A stretch of 64,000 nucleotides of DNA from Vibrio salinus (GTDB lineage Bacteria > Pseudomonadota > Gammaproteobacteria > Enterobacterales > Vibrionaceae), in assembly GCF_021272385.1 (NCBI RefSeq), contig NZ_JAJSDZ010000010.1:1488001-1552000 (forward strand), in the 5' to 3' direction. Numbering within the stretch: the stretch's first letter is position 1; each line of letters begins with the position of its first letter. This document shows positions 33,417 to 42,106 of the stretch, one piece after another. The notes under the pieces are model-generated. The model saw nothing but the letters and a program-made list of their open reading frames with translations, was not told the DNA's origin and searched no databases. The position numbers were made by a program, and so were the translations under genes.

Positions 33417-34352
33417 ATGAAATTATTTAAAGGGATGTTACATGATCATAGGGTGGCTTATATATTGCTGCTCCCTTTTTTAATTCTGTACTTAACGTTT
33501 AACGTATTTCCTATTATATTTTCAGCGTTTTTGTCATTTCATTCATGGAATCCGATTAAAGGATTATCATCAATGAAATTTATTGGCTGGGAAAATTATT
33601 ATTATGCAATTACAGACGAAATATTTTGGTTGTCATTATGGAATACAATAAAAATATCCTTTATTTCAGGTGTTTGTCAGCATGTATTAGCGATTTCTCT
33701 TGCGTATTTTTTGCTAAAAGTCATAACCAAAGGATCTGAGTTTTTTAAAGCAGCAATATTCTTGCCTTATATAACATCAAGTGTTGCCGTGAGCTTAGTC
33801 GTGTTCAATGTTTTTTCTCCTTTTGGGGCAATTAATGCGGGTTTCCATTCGCTTGGTCAGGAGCTTCACCTTGATCAGTTTCTGGCGACGTTACCTATCG
33901 ATTTTTTTGACGCTGAGTGGATTCGTTTAACCATTGCGAATCAGGTGACGTGGAAATTTACTGGAATCAATACAGTGATATATATGACAGGAATGGCATC
34001 TGTTTCGAAAGAGCTGTATGAAGCTATCGACTTAGATGGTGCAAACAAATGGCAGAAATTTAAGTTTATTACTGCGCCATTACTGGTTCCTTATATATTC
34101 TTTGCCACATTAATGACCCTCATTGGCAATATGCAGCTATTTGAAGAGCCGATGATGTTGACCCACGGGAATGGTGGTGTGGCAAATTCAGGTATGACCG
34201 TTTCACTGTATTTATATAAGATGGGGTGGGACTGGAGTGATATGGGAACAGCTTCTGCCATCGCATGGATTTTGTTTTTAATTATATCTGCATTTAGTGC
34301 CTTGTTCTTTTTATTTTTTGGTAAGAAAGGTATTAAGCGAGGTCTTGATTAA
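33417..34352 (+). CDS. ABC sugar-type permease, first subunit (MalF/UgpA-like)
   Basis: A 311-residue inner-membrane subunit of the binding-protein-dependent importer. Six membrane spans are expected, starting AYILLLPFLILYLTFNVFPI. The cytoplasmic coupling motif is ELYEAIDLDGANKWQKFKFI, the typical EAA loop. It pairs with the next gene, whose start overlaps its stop by one base. Membership in the CUT1 group is clear from size and motif; specificity cannot be read from the sequence. Confidence 0.88.
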   Translation: MKLFKGMLHDHRVAYILLLPFLILYLTFNVFPIIFSAFLSFHSWNPIKGLSSMKFIGWENYYYAITDEIFWLSLWNTIKISFISGVCQHVLAISLAYFLLKVITKGSEFFKAAIFLPYITSSVAVSLVVFNVFSPFGAINAGFHSLGQELHLDQFLATLPIDFFDAEWIRLTIANQVTWKFTGINTVIYMTGMASVSKELYEAIDLDGANKWQKFKFITAPLLVPYIFFATLMTLIGNMQLFEEPMMLTHGNGGVANSGMTVSLYLYKMGWDWSDMGTASAIAWILFLIISAFSALFFLFFGKKGIKRGLD

Positions 34353-35230
34353 TGAAAACTACAAATCGTTTATTTACTTCTGATCAAGGCGAGGTAGTCC
34401 CTTCACAAAAACGCAAACCAGACCCAGCTAAGGTATTAATTTACGTATTTGTTTCTGTATTAGCGTTTATATCTATATTCCCATTTTTTTGGTCTGCGCT
34501 TTTATCGACACAAGACAGTGCATCAATTATGGGTATGTCACTAAGCTTTGGCGATCAGTTTATGAATAACTATCGTGAGTTGGCTAAAGAGGTACCTTTT
34601 AACCAGGCGATGTGGAACACGTTAGTTGTGACCACTTTATCTACAGTAAACTCTGTATCGGTATCCGCAGCCGCTGGTTACGCATTTGCAATCTATCAAT
34701 TCAAAGGGAAGAACTTTATTTTTTCGACCTTGATGTTGACGTTAATGGTTCCGGCAGTTGTTAACTTAGTACCTTACTTTCTGATTATAAAAGAACTCGG
34801 GCTAATTAATACCTTAGCTGCTATTTGGTTGCCTGCCGGCGTGAATATTTTTGGTGTCTTTCTGGTTCGCCAGTTTGTCGCTTCTACAATGCCGAAAGAA
34901 ATTTTTGATAGCGCTCGTGTAGATGGTCTTAATGAACTGCAGATTTTTTTCCGCATCGGTCTGCCGATGATGCGCGCGCCGTTGATGACCGTTGCCATCA
35001 TGGTGATTGTGGCAGCATGGAATAACTTTATGTTACCACTTATAGCCCTGCAAACACCGGATAAGCAAATTATTACACTGGTACTTCGTTCTCTAAACGG
35101 AGCAACCTCAACACCATGGAATTTGGTTATGACAGGTAGCTTCTTAGCAATGCTGCCACTGTTAATCATATTTATTCTTTTCTCTAAAAAAATGATGGAA
35201 AGCCTGACTGAAGGGGCGGTAAAGGGGTAA
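34352..35230 (+). CDS. ABC sugar-type permease, second subunit (MalG/UgpE-like)
   Basis: The 292-residue second permease subunit. It has an N-terminal soluble extension of about 30 residues, then spans beginning near VLIYVFVSVLAFISIFPFFW. The EAA coupling loop is KEIFDSARVDGLNELQIFFR. It would form the translocation pore with the upstream subunit and take energy from the MsiK/UgpC-like ATPase encoded two genes on. The start overlaps the previous stop (TAATG). Confidence 0.88.
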   Translation: MKTTNRLFTSDQGEVVPSQKRKPDPAKVLIYVFVSVLAFISIFPFFWSALLSTQDSASIMGMSLSFGDQFMNNYRELAKEVPFNQAMWNTLVVTTLSTVNSVSVSAAAGYAFAIYQFKGKNFIFSTLMLTLMVPAVVNLVPYFLIIKELGLINTLAAIWLPAGVNIFGVFLVRQFVASTMPKEIFDSARVDGLNELQIFFRIGLPMMRAPLMTVAIMVIVAAWNNFMLPLIALQTPDKQIITLVLRSLNGATSTPWNLVMTGSFLAMLPLLIIFILFSKKMMESLTEGAVKG

Positions 35231-35232
35231 AA

Positions 35233-36609
35233 ATGACAGAGTTAATTTACTCATCGGATGGTTTGGATGCTCAAAAAGAACGGCAAATTCTAATCGAACC
35301 TTGCGTTCAATCAGAACTAGATGAAAACTATGATATTAGCGGTTGTAGTGTTCGATATCAAAAGAGAGAGTTCACGGTCGATGATATACAGGACATCGGT
35401 TTTGATGTTGCGCGTAAATTCTCATTTTCTAAGCTTACTTTTTTATTTGATGATGATCTGTTTACTGATAACTCAGTTGAAGTATGGGTGAAGTGGCTCA
35501 GTTTTGGTCTGTCACTTGCCGGTTATCGCTACAAGCACAGTCAGTCTTATGCTTTACATCCAACAATAAATGTTGTTGGGTTAGAGGCGCAGAATGTTGA
35601 GCTGCAGAATGCCCATAAACGTGGTTGTACGCTTGCCATCGCTCAAACTCATTCCCGTGAATTAATGAATAAACCAGCTAATCAGCTGTACCCCGAGACT
35701 TTTGTTAAAGCTGTTGAACAATTGCAAATTCCAGACATAAAAATAAGCGCTATTGGTGGTGAGAAGCTTACCTCTATGGGATTCGGTGGAATGATGGGTG
35801 TTGCGCAAGGCAGCGAGCATGACGGCCAGTTACTGACGTTGGATTACAACCCTGAAGGGGCAACAACCTCCATCGTTTTGATCGGTAAAGGCGTGACCTT
35901 TGATTCCGGCGGTATCAGTATCAAGGGCGCTAAATTTATGAGCACCATGAAGTTTGATATGGGAGGAGCTGCGTCGGTTGTCGGGGCTTTGTATGCAATA
36001 AGCCAGGCAAAGCTACCTGTCCGGGTTATTGGTTTGTGCGGCTTGGTAGAAAATATGCCATCGGGTAAAGCGTTAAAGCCAGGTGATGTCGTTACCATGT
36101 TATCTGGAGAAAATGTCGAAATTATCTCGACTGACGCAGAAGGACGAATGGTCTTGGCGGACGTATTATATTATGCCCAGGAAACCTATAATCCTGACTA
36201 TCTTCTTGATATTGCGACCTTGACTGGTGGAGTTGGTATCGCTTTAGGCAAAGGATACTCGGCTTTGATGAGCAACAGTGATGATTTTGTTGAAGTGGTG
36301 AAAAGTGCTGGTTCGGCCTGTGGTGAAAGAGTCTGGCCTATGCCGATAGGCGGTTGGTTTAACTTGCCGCTGAAAAGTGATTATGCTGATCTGCAGCATG
36401 GTAGCGAAGATCCCCATGGTAGTCCCTGCGTCGCGGCGACTTTCTTAAGCCATTTTGTGCGTGATAACCAAGCCTGGGTCCATATCGACTCTGCGGCAAT
36501 GTCTCACAACATTCCCCACAGAAAAATCTATGACAAAGCGGCGACTGGTTACGGTGCGTTACTGCTTAGTGAAATTTGTCACTCTCTGTCTGTAAAAGGA
36601 GAGGTGTAA
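35233..36609 (+). CDS. M17-family leucyl aminopeptidase
   Basis: A 458-residue cytosolic metallo-exopeptidase of the M17 (PepA/PepB) family. The two-metal site is visible in IGKGVTFDSGGISIKG, MKFDMGGAASV and STDAEGRMVLADVLYYA. The last is the family signature with serine in place of the usual first asparagine. ELMNKPANQLYPETF marks the linker into the catalytic domain. It would trim amino acids from the N-terminus of imported glycopeptides so that the asparaginase downstream can act, since that enzyme group needs a free alpha-amino group. It begins two bases after the permease stop and shares TAATG with the ATPase gene. Confidence 0.9.
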   Translation: MTELIYSSDGLDAQKERQILIEPCVQSELDENYDISGCSVRYQKREFTVDDIQDIGFDVARKFSFSKLTFLFDDDLFTDNSVEVWVKWLSFGLSLAGYRYKHSQSYALHPTINVVGLEAQNVELQNAHKRGCTLAIAQTHSRELMNKPANQLYPETFVKAVEQLQIPDIKISAIGGEKLTSMGFGGMMGVAQGSEHDGQLLTLDYNPEGATTSIVLIGKGVTFDSGGISIKGAKFMSTMKFDMGGAASVVGALYAISQAKLPVRVIGLCGLVENMPSGKALKPGDVVTMLSGENVEIISTDAEGRMVLADVLYYAQETYNPDYLLDIATLTGGVGIALGKGYSALMSNSDDFVEVVKSAGSACGERVWPMPIGGWFNLPLKSDYADLQHGSEDPHGSPCVAATFLSHFVRDNQAWVHIDSAAMSHNIPHRKIYDKAATGYGALLLSEICHSLSVKGEV

Positions 36610-37697
36610 TGAGTTATGTTCAATTAAAAAATATTCGTAAGGAATACCCCAACGGATTCGAAGCAATTAAAAACGCGACAGTAGACATTGATCAAGGTGA
36701 GTTTGTGATTTTACTTGGCCCATCAGGTTGTGGGAAGTCTACATTATTAAGAATGGTTGCAGGCTTAGAAGATATCTCTGATGGTGAGCTAATCATTGAT
36801 AACAAGAAGATGAATGATGAACTACCAAAAGACCGTGATATTGCCATGGTGTTTCAAAGTTATGCACTTTACCCACATATGACTGTGTATGAAAACATGG
36901 CACTGGCACTGCGTATCAGAAAGATAGAGAAGCAAAAAATTGATACTATGGTGCGTAATATAGCTGATATGTTAAACCTCACGCCTTTCCTGGACAACAA
37001 GCCTGGTCAACTTTCAGGCGGACAACGGCAACGTGTAGCTTTAGGACGAGCGATTGTCCGTCGCCCTAAGGTGTTTTTGTTTGATGAGCCTTTGTCAAAT
37101 CTGGATGCGAAACTTCGCAGCAAAATGCGTCAGGAAATCTCCGCACTGCATAAAGAAATTAACGCAACGATACTTTACGTGACGCACGATCAGGTTGAAG
37201 CAATGACAATGGGTGATAAGGTTGTTGTATTTAACCAGGGGGTTATTCAGCAGATCGGCTCACCGAAGGCATTGTACGAAACACCAATTAATAAGTTTGT
37301 TGCCGGGTTTATTGGTTCACCTGTGATTAATTTTATCGATGTCACTGTTGCTGTCGAAAACGGGAACGTGGTGTTAAGTATTGGCGAATCTCACCAGTTT
37401 AAATTTCCGTTATCGTTGTACCCCAACCTGGGCATCTATGCTGGTCATCAGGTTTGTCTGGGCATTCGGCCTGAAGATCTACAGATAGTTGATTTCAATT
37501 TTCAACAAGGGTTCGTCGGTGATACGACGTATGTAGAATATCTGGGCGCTGAATGTAATATTGCAATGACTCTTTCTGGAGGACAATCTTTGATGCTCAG
37601 AACCCACAATAATCAGGAAGTGGGTGGAGCCATTCGTGTGATCCCAGGTATTGAGCGACTTCACTTTTTCGATATGGATACAGAACAGCGCATATAG
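36609..37697 (+). CDS. ABC transporter ATPase, MsiK/UgpC/MalK type
   Basis: A 362-residue ATPase of the CUT1 group. Walker A GPSGCGKST is at residues 37-45. The Q-loop VFQSYALYPHMTVYENMA, signature LSGGQRQRVALGRAIVR, Walker B VFLFDEPLSNLDAKLR and switch YVTHDQVEAMTMGDK are complete. A C-terminal OB-type regulatory domain contains LGIRPEDLQIV. The true start is the ATG at 36609, coupled to the aminopeptidase stop; an upstream in-frame ATG at 36576 lies inside that gene. Having its own ATPase makes the importer self-contained. Confidence 0.92.
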   Translation: MSYVQLKNIRKEYPNGFEAIKNATVDIDQGEFVILLGPSGCGKSTLLRMVAGLEDISDGELIIDNKKMNDELPKDRDIAMVFQSYALYPHMTVYENMALALRIRKIEKQKIDTMVRNIADMLNLTPFLDNKPGQLSGGQRQRVALGRAIVRRPKVFLFDEPLSNLDAKLRSKMRQEISALHKEINATILYVTHDQVEAMTMGDKVVVFNQGVIQQIGSPKALYETPINKFVAGFIGSPVINFIDVTVAVENGNVVLSIGESHQFKFPLSLYPNLGIYAGHQVCLGIRPEDLQIVDFNFQQGFVGDTTYVEYLGAECNIAMTLSGGQSLMLRTHNNQEVGGAIRVIPGIERLHFFDMDTEQRI

Positions 37698-37751
37698 CGT
37701 GTTCTTACGTTACATCTTTATGGTGTTTCCAGGATAAATGGATAATAAAAA

Positions 37752-38666
37752 ATGATTGTTCTTTCTAATTCAGAAGCGTGGCCGGGTATCCAGGATGCGG
37801 CCAATATGTTGGACTCTGGTGAAAATGGCCTGGATGCCATTATTTGTGGGATCGAGAAAGTAGAGGCAGAACCAACAGTGAGAAGTGTTGGGTTTGGCGG
37901 TTGGCCGAATCTGTTAGGAGATATGGAGTTTGACGGCGCAGTGATGGATGGTGATGATCTGCGTACGGGAGCGGTGGGTGCGGTAAAAGATCATTTTCAT
38001 GTTACCCGCATCGCCCGTAAAGTTATGGAAGAGCTTAATCATGAAATCTTAGTAGGAGAAGGGGCGACAAGATTTGCATACGAAATGGGATTTGAGTGCA
38101 AAAACCCATTGATGGAAGAATCGAAAGACGTCTGGTTTAAAAAGCTTCAGGAAATCACTAACGAAGAGAATCCGGATATGTCGGGTCGTTCATTAGCCAA
38201 ACTGAATACAATGATTACTGACCCGGAGAAAGTAAGAGATACAACGGTTTTTCTAACCAGAGATTGCCGTAATAGTATCTACTCAGCGACAAGTACTTCA
38301 GGGTGGGCATGGAAATATCCGGGAAGATTAGGTGATTCACCAATTGCCGGTGCTGGTTTCTATGCTGATAGTCGTTATGGGGCTGCGGCCTGTACTCATA
38401 CCGGAGAGATGACAATTCGGGCGAATACTTCTTACTCAATTGTTATGGCTATGCGTCTTGGTTACTCATTGTATGAAGCTGTTGATATGGCTGTTGAAGA
38501 GTTGAAAGCATTGAAAGGCGGATTTCTTGCTGGTGTCGTCATACATGCAATTGATAAAGATGACAATTACCGTGTTGTTAACATAGGCTGCGAAGAAGAG
38601 ATTAAATACTGGGTGTATAAAACAGGGATGAGATCTCCGGAGCATCTTATTGCCGAAAGAGTGTAA
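37752..38666 (+). CDS. N4-(beta-N-acetylglucosaminyl)-L-asparaginase (glycosylasparaginase family)
   Basis: A 304-residue Ntn hydrolase of the type-2 asparaginase family that splits the GlcNAc-asparagine link, giving aspartate and 1-amino-GlcNAc (which decays to GlcNAc and ammonia). The autocleavage site is Asp163-Thr164 in KVRDTTVFL, making Thr164 the predicted nucleophile. The substrate-binding stretch ATSTSGWAWKYPGRLGDSPI matches glycosylasparaginases more than plant-type asparaginases. GAGFYADSRYGAAACTHTGE carries the other active-site contacts. No signal peptide is present, so cleavage is cytoplasmic and needs import, unlike the secreted or lysosomal homologues. It is the key to the operon's proposed role. 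Confidence 0.85.
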   Translation: MIVLSNSEAWPGIQDAANMLDSGENGLDAIICGIEKVEAEPTVRSVGFGGWPNLLGDMEFDGAVMDGDDLRTGAVGAVKDHFHVTRIARKVMEELNHEILVGEGATRFAYEMGFECKNPLMEESKDVWFKKLQEITNEENPDMSGRSLAKLNTMITDPEKVRDTTVFLTRDCRNSIYSATSTSGWAWKYPGRLGDSPIAGAGFYADSRYGAAACTHTGEMTIRANTSYSIVMAMRLGYSLYEAVDMAVEELKALKGGFLAGVVIHAIDKDDNYRVVNIGCEEEIKYWVYKTGMRSPEHLIAERV

Positions 38667-38675
38667 CTGGCTTAA

Positions 38676-39434
38676 ATGAATAAGAAAATGAACAAAGTTT
38701 TAGTTGAAGTTTGTGTTGATAGCATTGAATCTTTAAACAATGCACTCGTTGGTGGGGCTGACCGGATTGAACTCTGTAGTTCACTTCCGCTTGGCGGGGT
38801 CTCTCCGTCATATGGACTGACTCAATACGCAGTAAAGCATTCTGAAGTGCCTGTGTATGCAATGGTACGCCTAAGAAGTGGTGATTTTCTATTTACTGCT
38901 GATGAGATCGCCATGATGTGTGATGAAATACAATTCTTCCGGGAAACGGGTGTCAGTGGCATAGTTATCGGAGCTTTGACTGAAGATGCTAACGTCGATG
39001 TAAAAGCTGTTAAACGATGGGTCGACAGTGCAAAAGGTTTAGGTATCACCTTCCACCGGGCATTTGATTTGGTGAACTCTGCCAGTCCCGCCTTAGAGCA
39101 ATTGATCGACCTGGGATGCGAAAGAGTCCTTACTTCCGGAGGTCGTTCTGCTGCTTTTGAAGGCATCGATAACTTAACGTCTTTAGTCGGGCAAGCTAAC
39201 GGTCGAATATCGGTAATGCCTGGATGTGGTGTTAATCAACACAATGCAAAAGCCATTATTGATGCTACTGGTGCTAGAGAAATTCATCTGTCTGCTAAGA
39301 TTACTCATCCCAGTAAGATGTTGACGATGAATAATAAAGTTTCGATGGGAACCAATGCGTCAAGTGATACTAATAGAGATATTACTGACATTCAGATTAT
39401 TCGGAATATAGTGGCAAAGCTAAATGAAAAGTAA
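38676..39434 (+). CDS. cutC: CutC family protein
   Basis: A 252-residue TIM-barrel protein of the CutC family, named for copper homeostasis but with no established reaction. Landmarks are VLVEVCVDSIESLNNALVGG, ADRIELCSSLPLGGVSPSYG, YAMVRLRSGDFLFTADE, ITFHRAFDLVNS, RVLTSGGRSAAFEG and VMPGCGVNQHNA. The start could be 38676 or 38688. Placement between a glycosylasparaginase gene and its regulator, in an operon with no other metal gene, argues for a role in sugar or amino-sugar metabolism. The gene overlaps the regulator gene by 11 bases. Confidence 0.88.
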   Translation: MNKKMNKVLVEVCVDSIESLNNALVGGADRIELCSSLPLGGVSPSYGLTQYAVKHSEVPVYAMVRLRSGDFLFTADEIAMMCDEIQFFRETGVSGIVIGALTEDANVDVKAVKRWVDSAKGLGITFHRAFDLVNSASPALEQLIDLGCERVLTSGGRSAAFEGIDNLTSLVGQANGRISVMPGCGVNQHNAKAIIDATGAREIHLSAKITHPSKMLTMNNKVSMGTNASSDTNRDITDIQIIRNIVAKLNEK

Positions 39435-40404
39435 CTCTTCCGTACCTACTTTAGAGGATGTGGCTAAGTTAGCTGGTGTGTCAAAATCAGTCGCATCCAG
39501 AGCACTATCAGGGAAAAACAGACCAATAGCCGCTGACAAAAAGGCCCGGGTAACGGAGGCTGCGGCTCAACTGGGTTATGTAGCTAATCCTTTTGCCCAA
39601 AGCTTAATTAATCAATCTACAGGGATGATCGCAATTGTTGTCAACCATATTTCAGATATCAGTGATCTGGCTCTGTTTGATCTTCTTATTCAATCGATAC
39701 AAAGTATCGGGAAACAAACATTATTTGTCCGTCTGCGATCAGAGAAGGATATCGCCGATATAAAGAGAAGTCCTTTTGTTCACCGGGTTGATGCAGCACT
39801 TATCTTTTCCGATCTGATTGAGCCGGAAGAGGCTCCTCATCTTTTTTATACTGACAAAGTAATTATGCTCAATGGCAAAAAAGCAGATGCCGGACTTTCG
39901 GTGACAATCAATGAAGCACTTGGTATTGAGCAGGCAATCATCAATGCTTACGAGCGAAGTATCAAAAGAGCGGTGTTATTGTGTGGTCGAAAGACATCTA
40001 TTACTGAAAAACAGCGCGTGCTCAGCTATCAGCAGTCAATGGCAAAATACGGTATAGATATTGAGCTTTTGGCCTATTGTGATTACTCATACGAGTCAGC
40101 GTTAGCATATCTCTCAAATCATACGCTTGATATCCAAAACCTAGGGATATTTTGTACTTCAGACGCGATGGCGATGGCGGCAGTTGATTATTGTAGGGAA
40201 CAATATAGGGATGTGGTTGAAAGGCAAGCGATATATGGCTTTGATAATACGTTCTTTTCACAAATTAGAAGCTATTTCTTTTCGACCATCGGCTATTCTA
40301 AACAAGAATTTATTGACTTAATCATTCAATTATTGAAAACCGAAAAGTTTGAAAACGGAGAGGCAAGGCATTTATCCGTTGATTCAGAATTTTATTTTCG
40401 TTAG
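39424..40404 (+). CDS. LacI-family transcriptional regulator of the glycoasparagine operon
   Basis: A 326-residue LacI/GalR repressor. The N-terminal helix-turn-helix and hinge read TLEDVAKLAGVSKSVASRAL, then AAAQLGYVANPFAQSL. The periplasmic-binding-protein-like sensor domain follows (GMIAIVVNHISDISD onwards). It is the last gene of the operon and overlaps cutC. Its family fits the two TGAAATCGATTTCA operators 7.4 kb upstream at the operon promoter, so negative autoregulation is likely, with release by an imported glycan product. The inducer is not known. Confidence 0.88.
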   Translation: MKSNSSVPTLEDVAKLAGVSKSVASRALSGKNRPIAADKKARVTEAAAQLGYVANPFAQSLINQSTGMIAIVVNHISDISDLALFDLLIQSIQSIGKQTLFVRLRSEKDIADIKRSPFVHRVDAALIFSDLIEPEEAPHLFYTDKVIMLNGKKADAGLSVTINEALGIEQAIINAYERSIKRAVLLCGRKTSITEKQRVLSYQQSMAKYGIDIELLAYCDYSYESALAYLSNHTLDIQNLGIFCTSDAMAMAAVDYCREQYRDVVERQAIYGFDNTFFSQIRSYFFSTIGYSKQEFIDLIIQLLKTEKFENGEARHLSVDSEFYFR

Positions 40405-40409
40405 AAGGC

Positions 40410-40444
40410 GTTAGCATTTGATTTTCGGTATATCCTGCCAGCGG
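40410..40444. repeat. Direct repeat, inner copy at the umuC 3' end
   Basis: This copy is part of the intact umuC gene (last ten codons plus stop, minus strand) and matches 31806-40440-type copy positions 31806-31840 at 32 of 35 bases. It marks the junction between umuC and the glycoasparagine operon, whose regulator gene ends six bases before it. Confidence 0.7.
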
Positions 40445-41670
40445 GTTGTGTACTGCGGAGTCAGCATGTCTCTTCTCATACTCCATTTCTGTTCGGTACC
40501 CTGAGCGGCCAGAAAAACCGTATCGTTTCCATAGCGGCCATTTAACGAATCCAGCACGGACATTAACCGGTTATCCGCAGGTGCCGGGTTGAATAAATCG
40601 AACTGTTCGTGTCGGCCATTTAGCAGGTCGATCAGACCCACGCCGATTTTGTAGTAGTGTACTCCGGGTTTAAACAGTTTTCCGGCGGCTTCGGTGGCGG
40701 CTTTGACGATCTGAATAGAATCGTCAGTCGGGTAGGGGAAATGATGAAGTATCCGGGAACTTTGTGGTCTTGCATCATAGGAAGAGTTCGATGCAAAACA
40801 GAGCATAACGCGGCATAATGAGTGCTGATTTCGTGCTTTTCTGGCTGCAATACCGGCATGTTTAGCCAGTGCCTGTTGCAATGATTCCAGTTCGGTAATA
40901 CGCCGGCCGACACTCCGGGTTGAATAGATCTGTTTTTTATCGGAACGGGGGGTATCCCATCCTTTGCAGGGGATGCCGTTTAATTCCCGTATTGTCCTTT
41001 CAACTTCAATATTAAACTCTTTTTTGGCTTTTTCAGGAGAGTAACAGGCTAAGTCATAGGCATTGTTCACGCCCATGATTTTCAGGCTGGCAGACGTGCG
41101 CCGGCCGATCCCCCATACTTCGCTCACTTCCAGCTGTTTTAATATTTTCAGGTATTGCCGTTCTTTTTCGATGACGTATACACCGTGGTGTTGCTGATTT
41201 TTTTTGGCAATATGGCTGGCTACTTTTGCCAGTGTTAGCGTTGGTCCGATACCGACACAAACGGCCAGCCGGCATTCTTTCCATACGGTTTGCCGTAATG
41301 TTAAGCCATGTGTGAGTAAGTTTTGAATGGCAGGGAAACAGCGATGGAAGGAAAGAAAAGATTCGTCAATAGAATAGATATGCTGGTCTGGAGCAAAGCG
41401 TCCGATGACATCCATCATTTTCGCAGATAAGTCCGAGTAAAGCTCATAGTTTGAAGAAAGTGCGATAACGCCTTTAAGATCGCACATTTCTTTTACTTCG
41501 AAGTAGGGTTTAAATTTAGGGATGCCGGCTTCTTTTGCCTGACGGTTAGCCGCTACCACTATCCCGTCATTGTTTGATAATACGATAACGGGTTTACCGC
41601 GCCAGTCAGGCCGGAATACCTGTTCGGCACCGCAATAAAAGGAATTTGCATCAACGAGAGCAAACATCAT
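40411..41670 (-). CDS. umuC: DNA polymerase V catalytic subunit UmuC
   Basis: A Y-family translesion polymerase subunit of 419 residues. Catalytic acidic residues are in ALVDANSFYCGAEQ and IYSIDESFLSF. VIVLSNNDGIVVAANRQAKE and ELYSDLSAKMMDVI lie between them, and EVWGIGRRTSASLKIMG forms the helix-hairpin-helix thumb. It needs UmuD' and RecA for activity. The start (ATG at 41668-41670) overlaps the umuD stop. The gene is intact, but its promoter region upstream of umuD carries an IS insertion, and its 3' end borders the operon island. Confidence 0.95.
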   Translation of the reverse strand: MMFALVDANSFYCGAEQVFRPDWRGKPVIVLSNNDGIVVAANRQAKEAGIPKFKPYFEVKEMCDLKGVIALSSNYELYSDLSAKMMDVIGRFAPDQHIYSIDESFLSFHRCFPAIQNLLTHGLTLRQTVWKECRLAVCVGIGPTLTLAKVASHIAKKNQQHHGVYVIEKERQYLKILKQLEVSEVWGIGRRTSASLKIMGVNNAYDLACYSPEKAKKEFNIEVERTIRELNGIPCKGWDTPRSDKKQIYSTRSVGRRITELESLQQALAKHAGIAARKARNQHSLCRVMLCFASNSSYDARPQSSRILHHFPYPTDDSIQIVKAATEAAGKLFKPGVHYYKIGVGLIDLLNGRHEQFDLFNPAPADNRLMSVLDSLNGRYGNDTVFLAAQGTEQKWSMRRDMLTPQYTTRWQDIPKIKC

Positions 41671-42080
41671 TACACACCGGAAGAAATCAAATAGCTGGAT
41701 CGGTGACAGCGGATGGAGCGGATGACAACACCTTCAATGGAAAAGATGTCCTGACATCCGATACGCACCGGGGGCATGGCTTCATTGGCTGACAAAAGTA
41801 GACGGTGTGTCAGGTCGATCATTTTACAGACAAACTCACCATTATAATTTGCCACGATAACATCCTGATTTTGTACGGACACGTGACGATCGACAATTAA
41901 CAGGTCACCATCAAATATTCCTATTCCCTGCATTGATTCACCGGATGCCTGACCAATGAAGGTTGCGCTGGGATGTTCGATGAGCAGTTCGTCAAGGTTT
42001 ATTCTTAGCTGGGTATATTCACCGGCCGGACTTTCAAAGCCGGTGATACCGGCACTGGCAAAGATAGGAATCACGTTCAT
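41670..42080 (-). CDS. umuD: DNA polymerase V accessory protein UmuD
   Basis: A self-cleaving S24 peptidase-like protein of 136 residues that becomes UmuD' during the SOS response. Cleavage should occur between Ala10 and Gly11 (FASAGITGFESPA). The Ser-Lys pair is Ser49 (ASGESMQGIG) and Lys86 (EFVCKMIDL). The N-terminal arm before the cleavage site is only ten residues, shorter than the 24 of E. coli. The start ATG at 42078-42080 has no clear ribosome binding site and lies only 14 bases from half of a split LexA box. Expression is therefore probably altered by the IS element. Confidence 0.9.
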   Translation of the reverse strand: MNVIPIFASAGITGFESPAGEYTQLRINLDELLIEHPSATFIGQASGESMQGIGIFDGDLLIVDRHVSVQNQDVIVANYNGEFVCKMIDLTHRLLLSANEAMPPVRIGCQDIFSIEGVVIRSIRCHRSSYLISSGV

Positions 42081-42094
42081 AGATATTAGAATAA

Positions 42095-42106
42095 CTGTAT
42101 ACATAT
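42095..42106. promoter_or_regulatory. Left half of an IS-split LexA (SOS) box of umuDC
   Basis: CTGTATACATAT remains here and ATACATATACAG at 43122-43133. Joining them over the shared 8-bp duplication gives CTGTATACATATACAG, a perfect CTGT-N8-ACAG LexA box 14 bases before the umuD start. The box lies within a larger 38-bp palindrome (arms TATTAGAATAACTGTATA), now also split. Confidence 0.8.
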
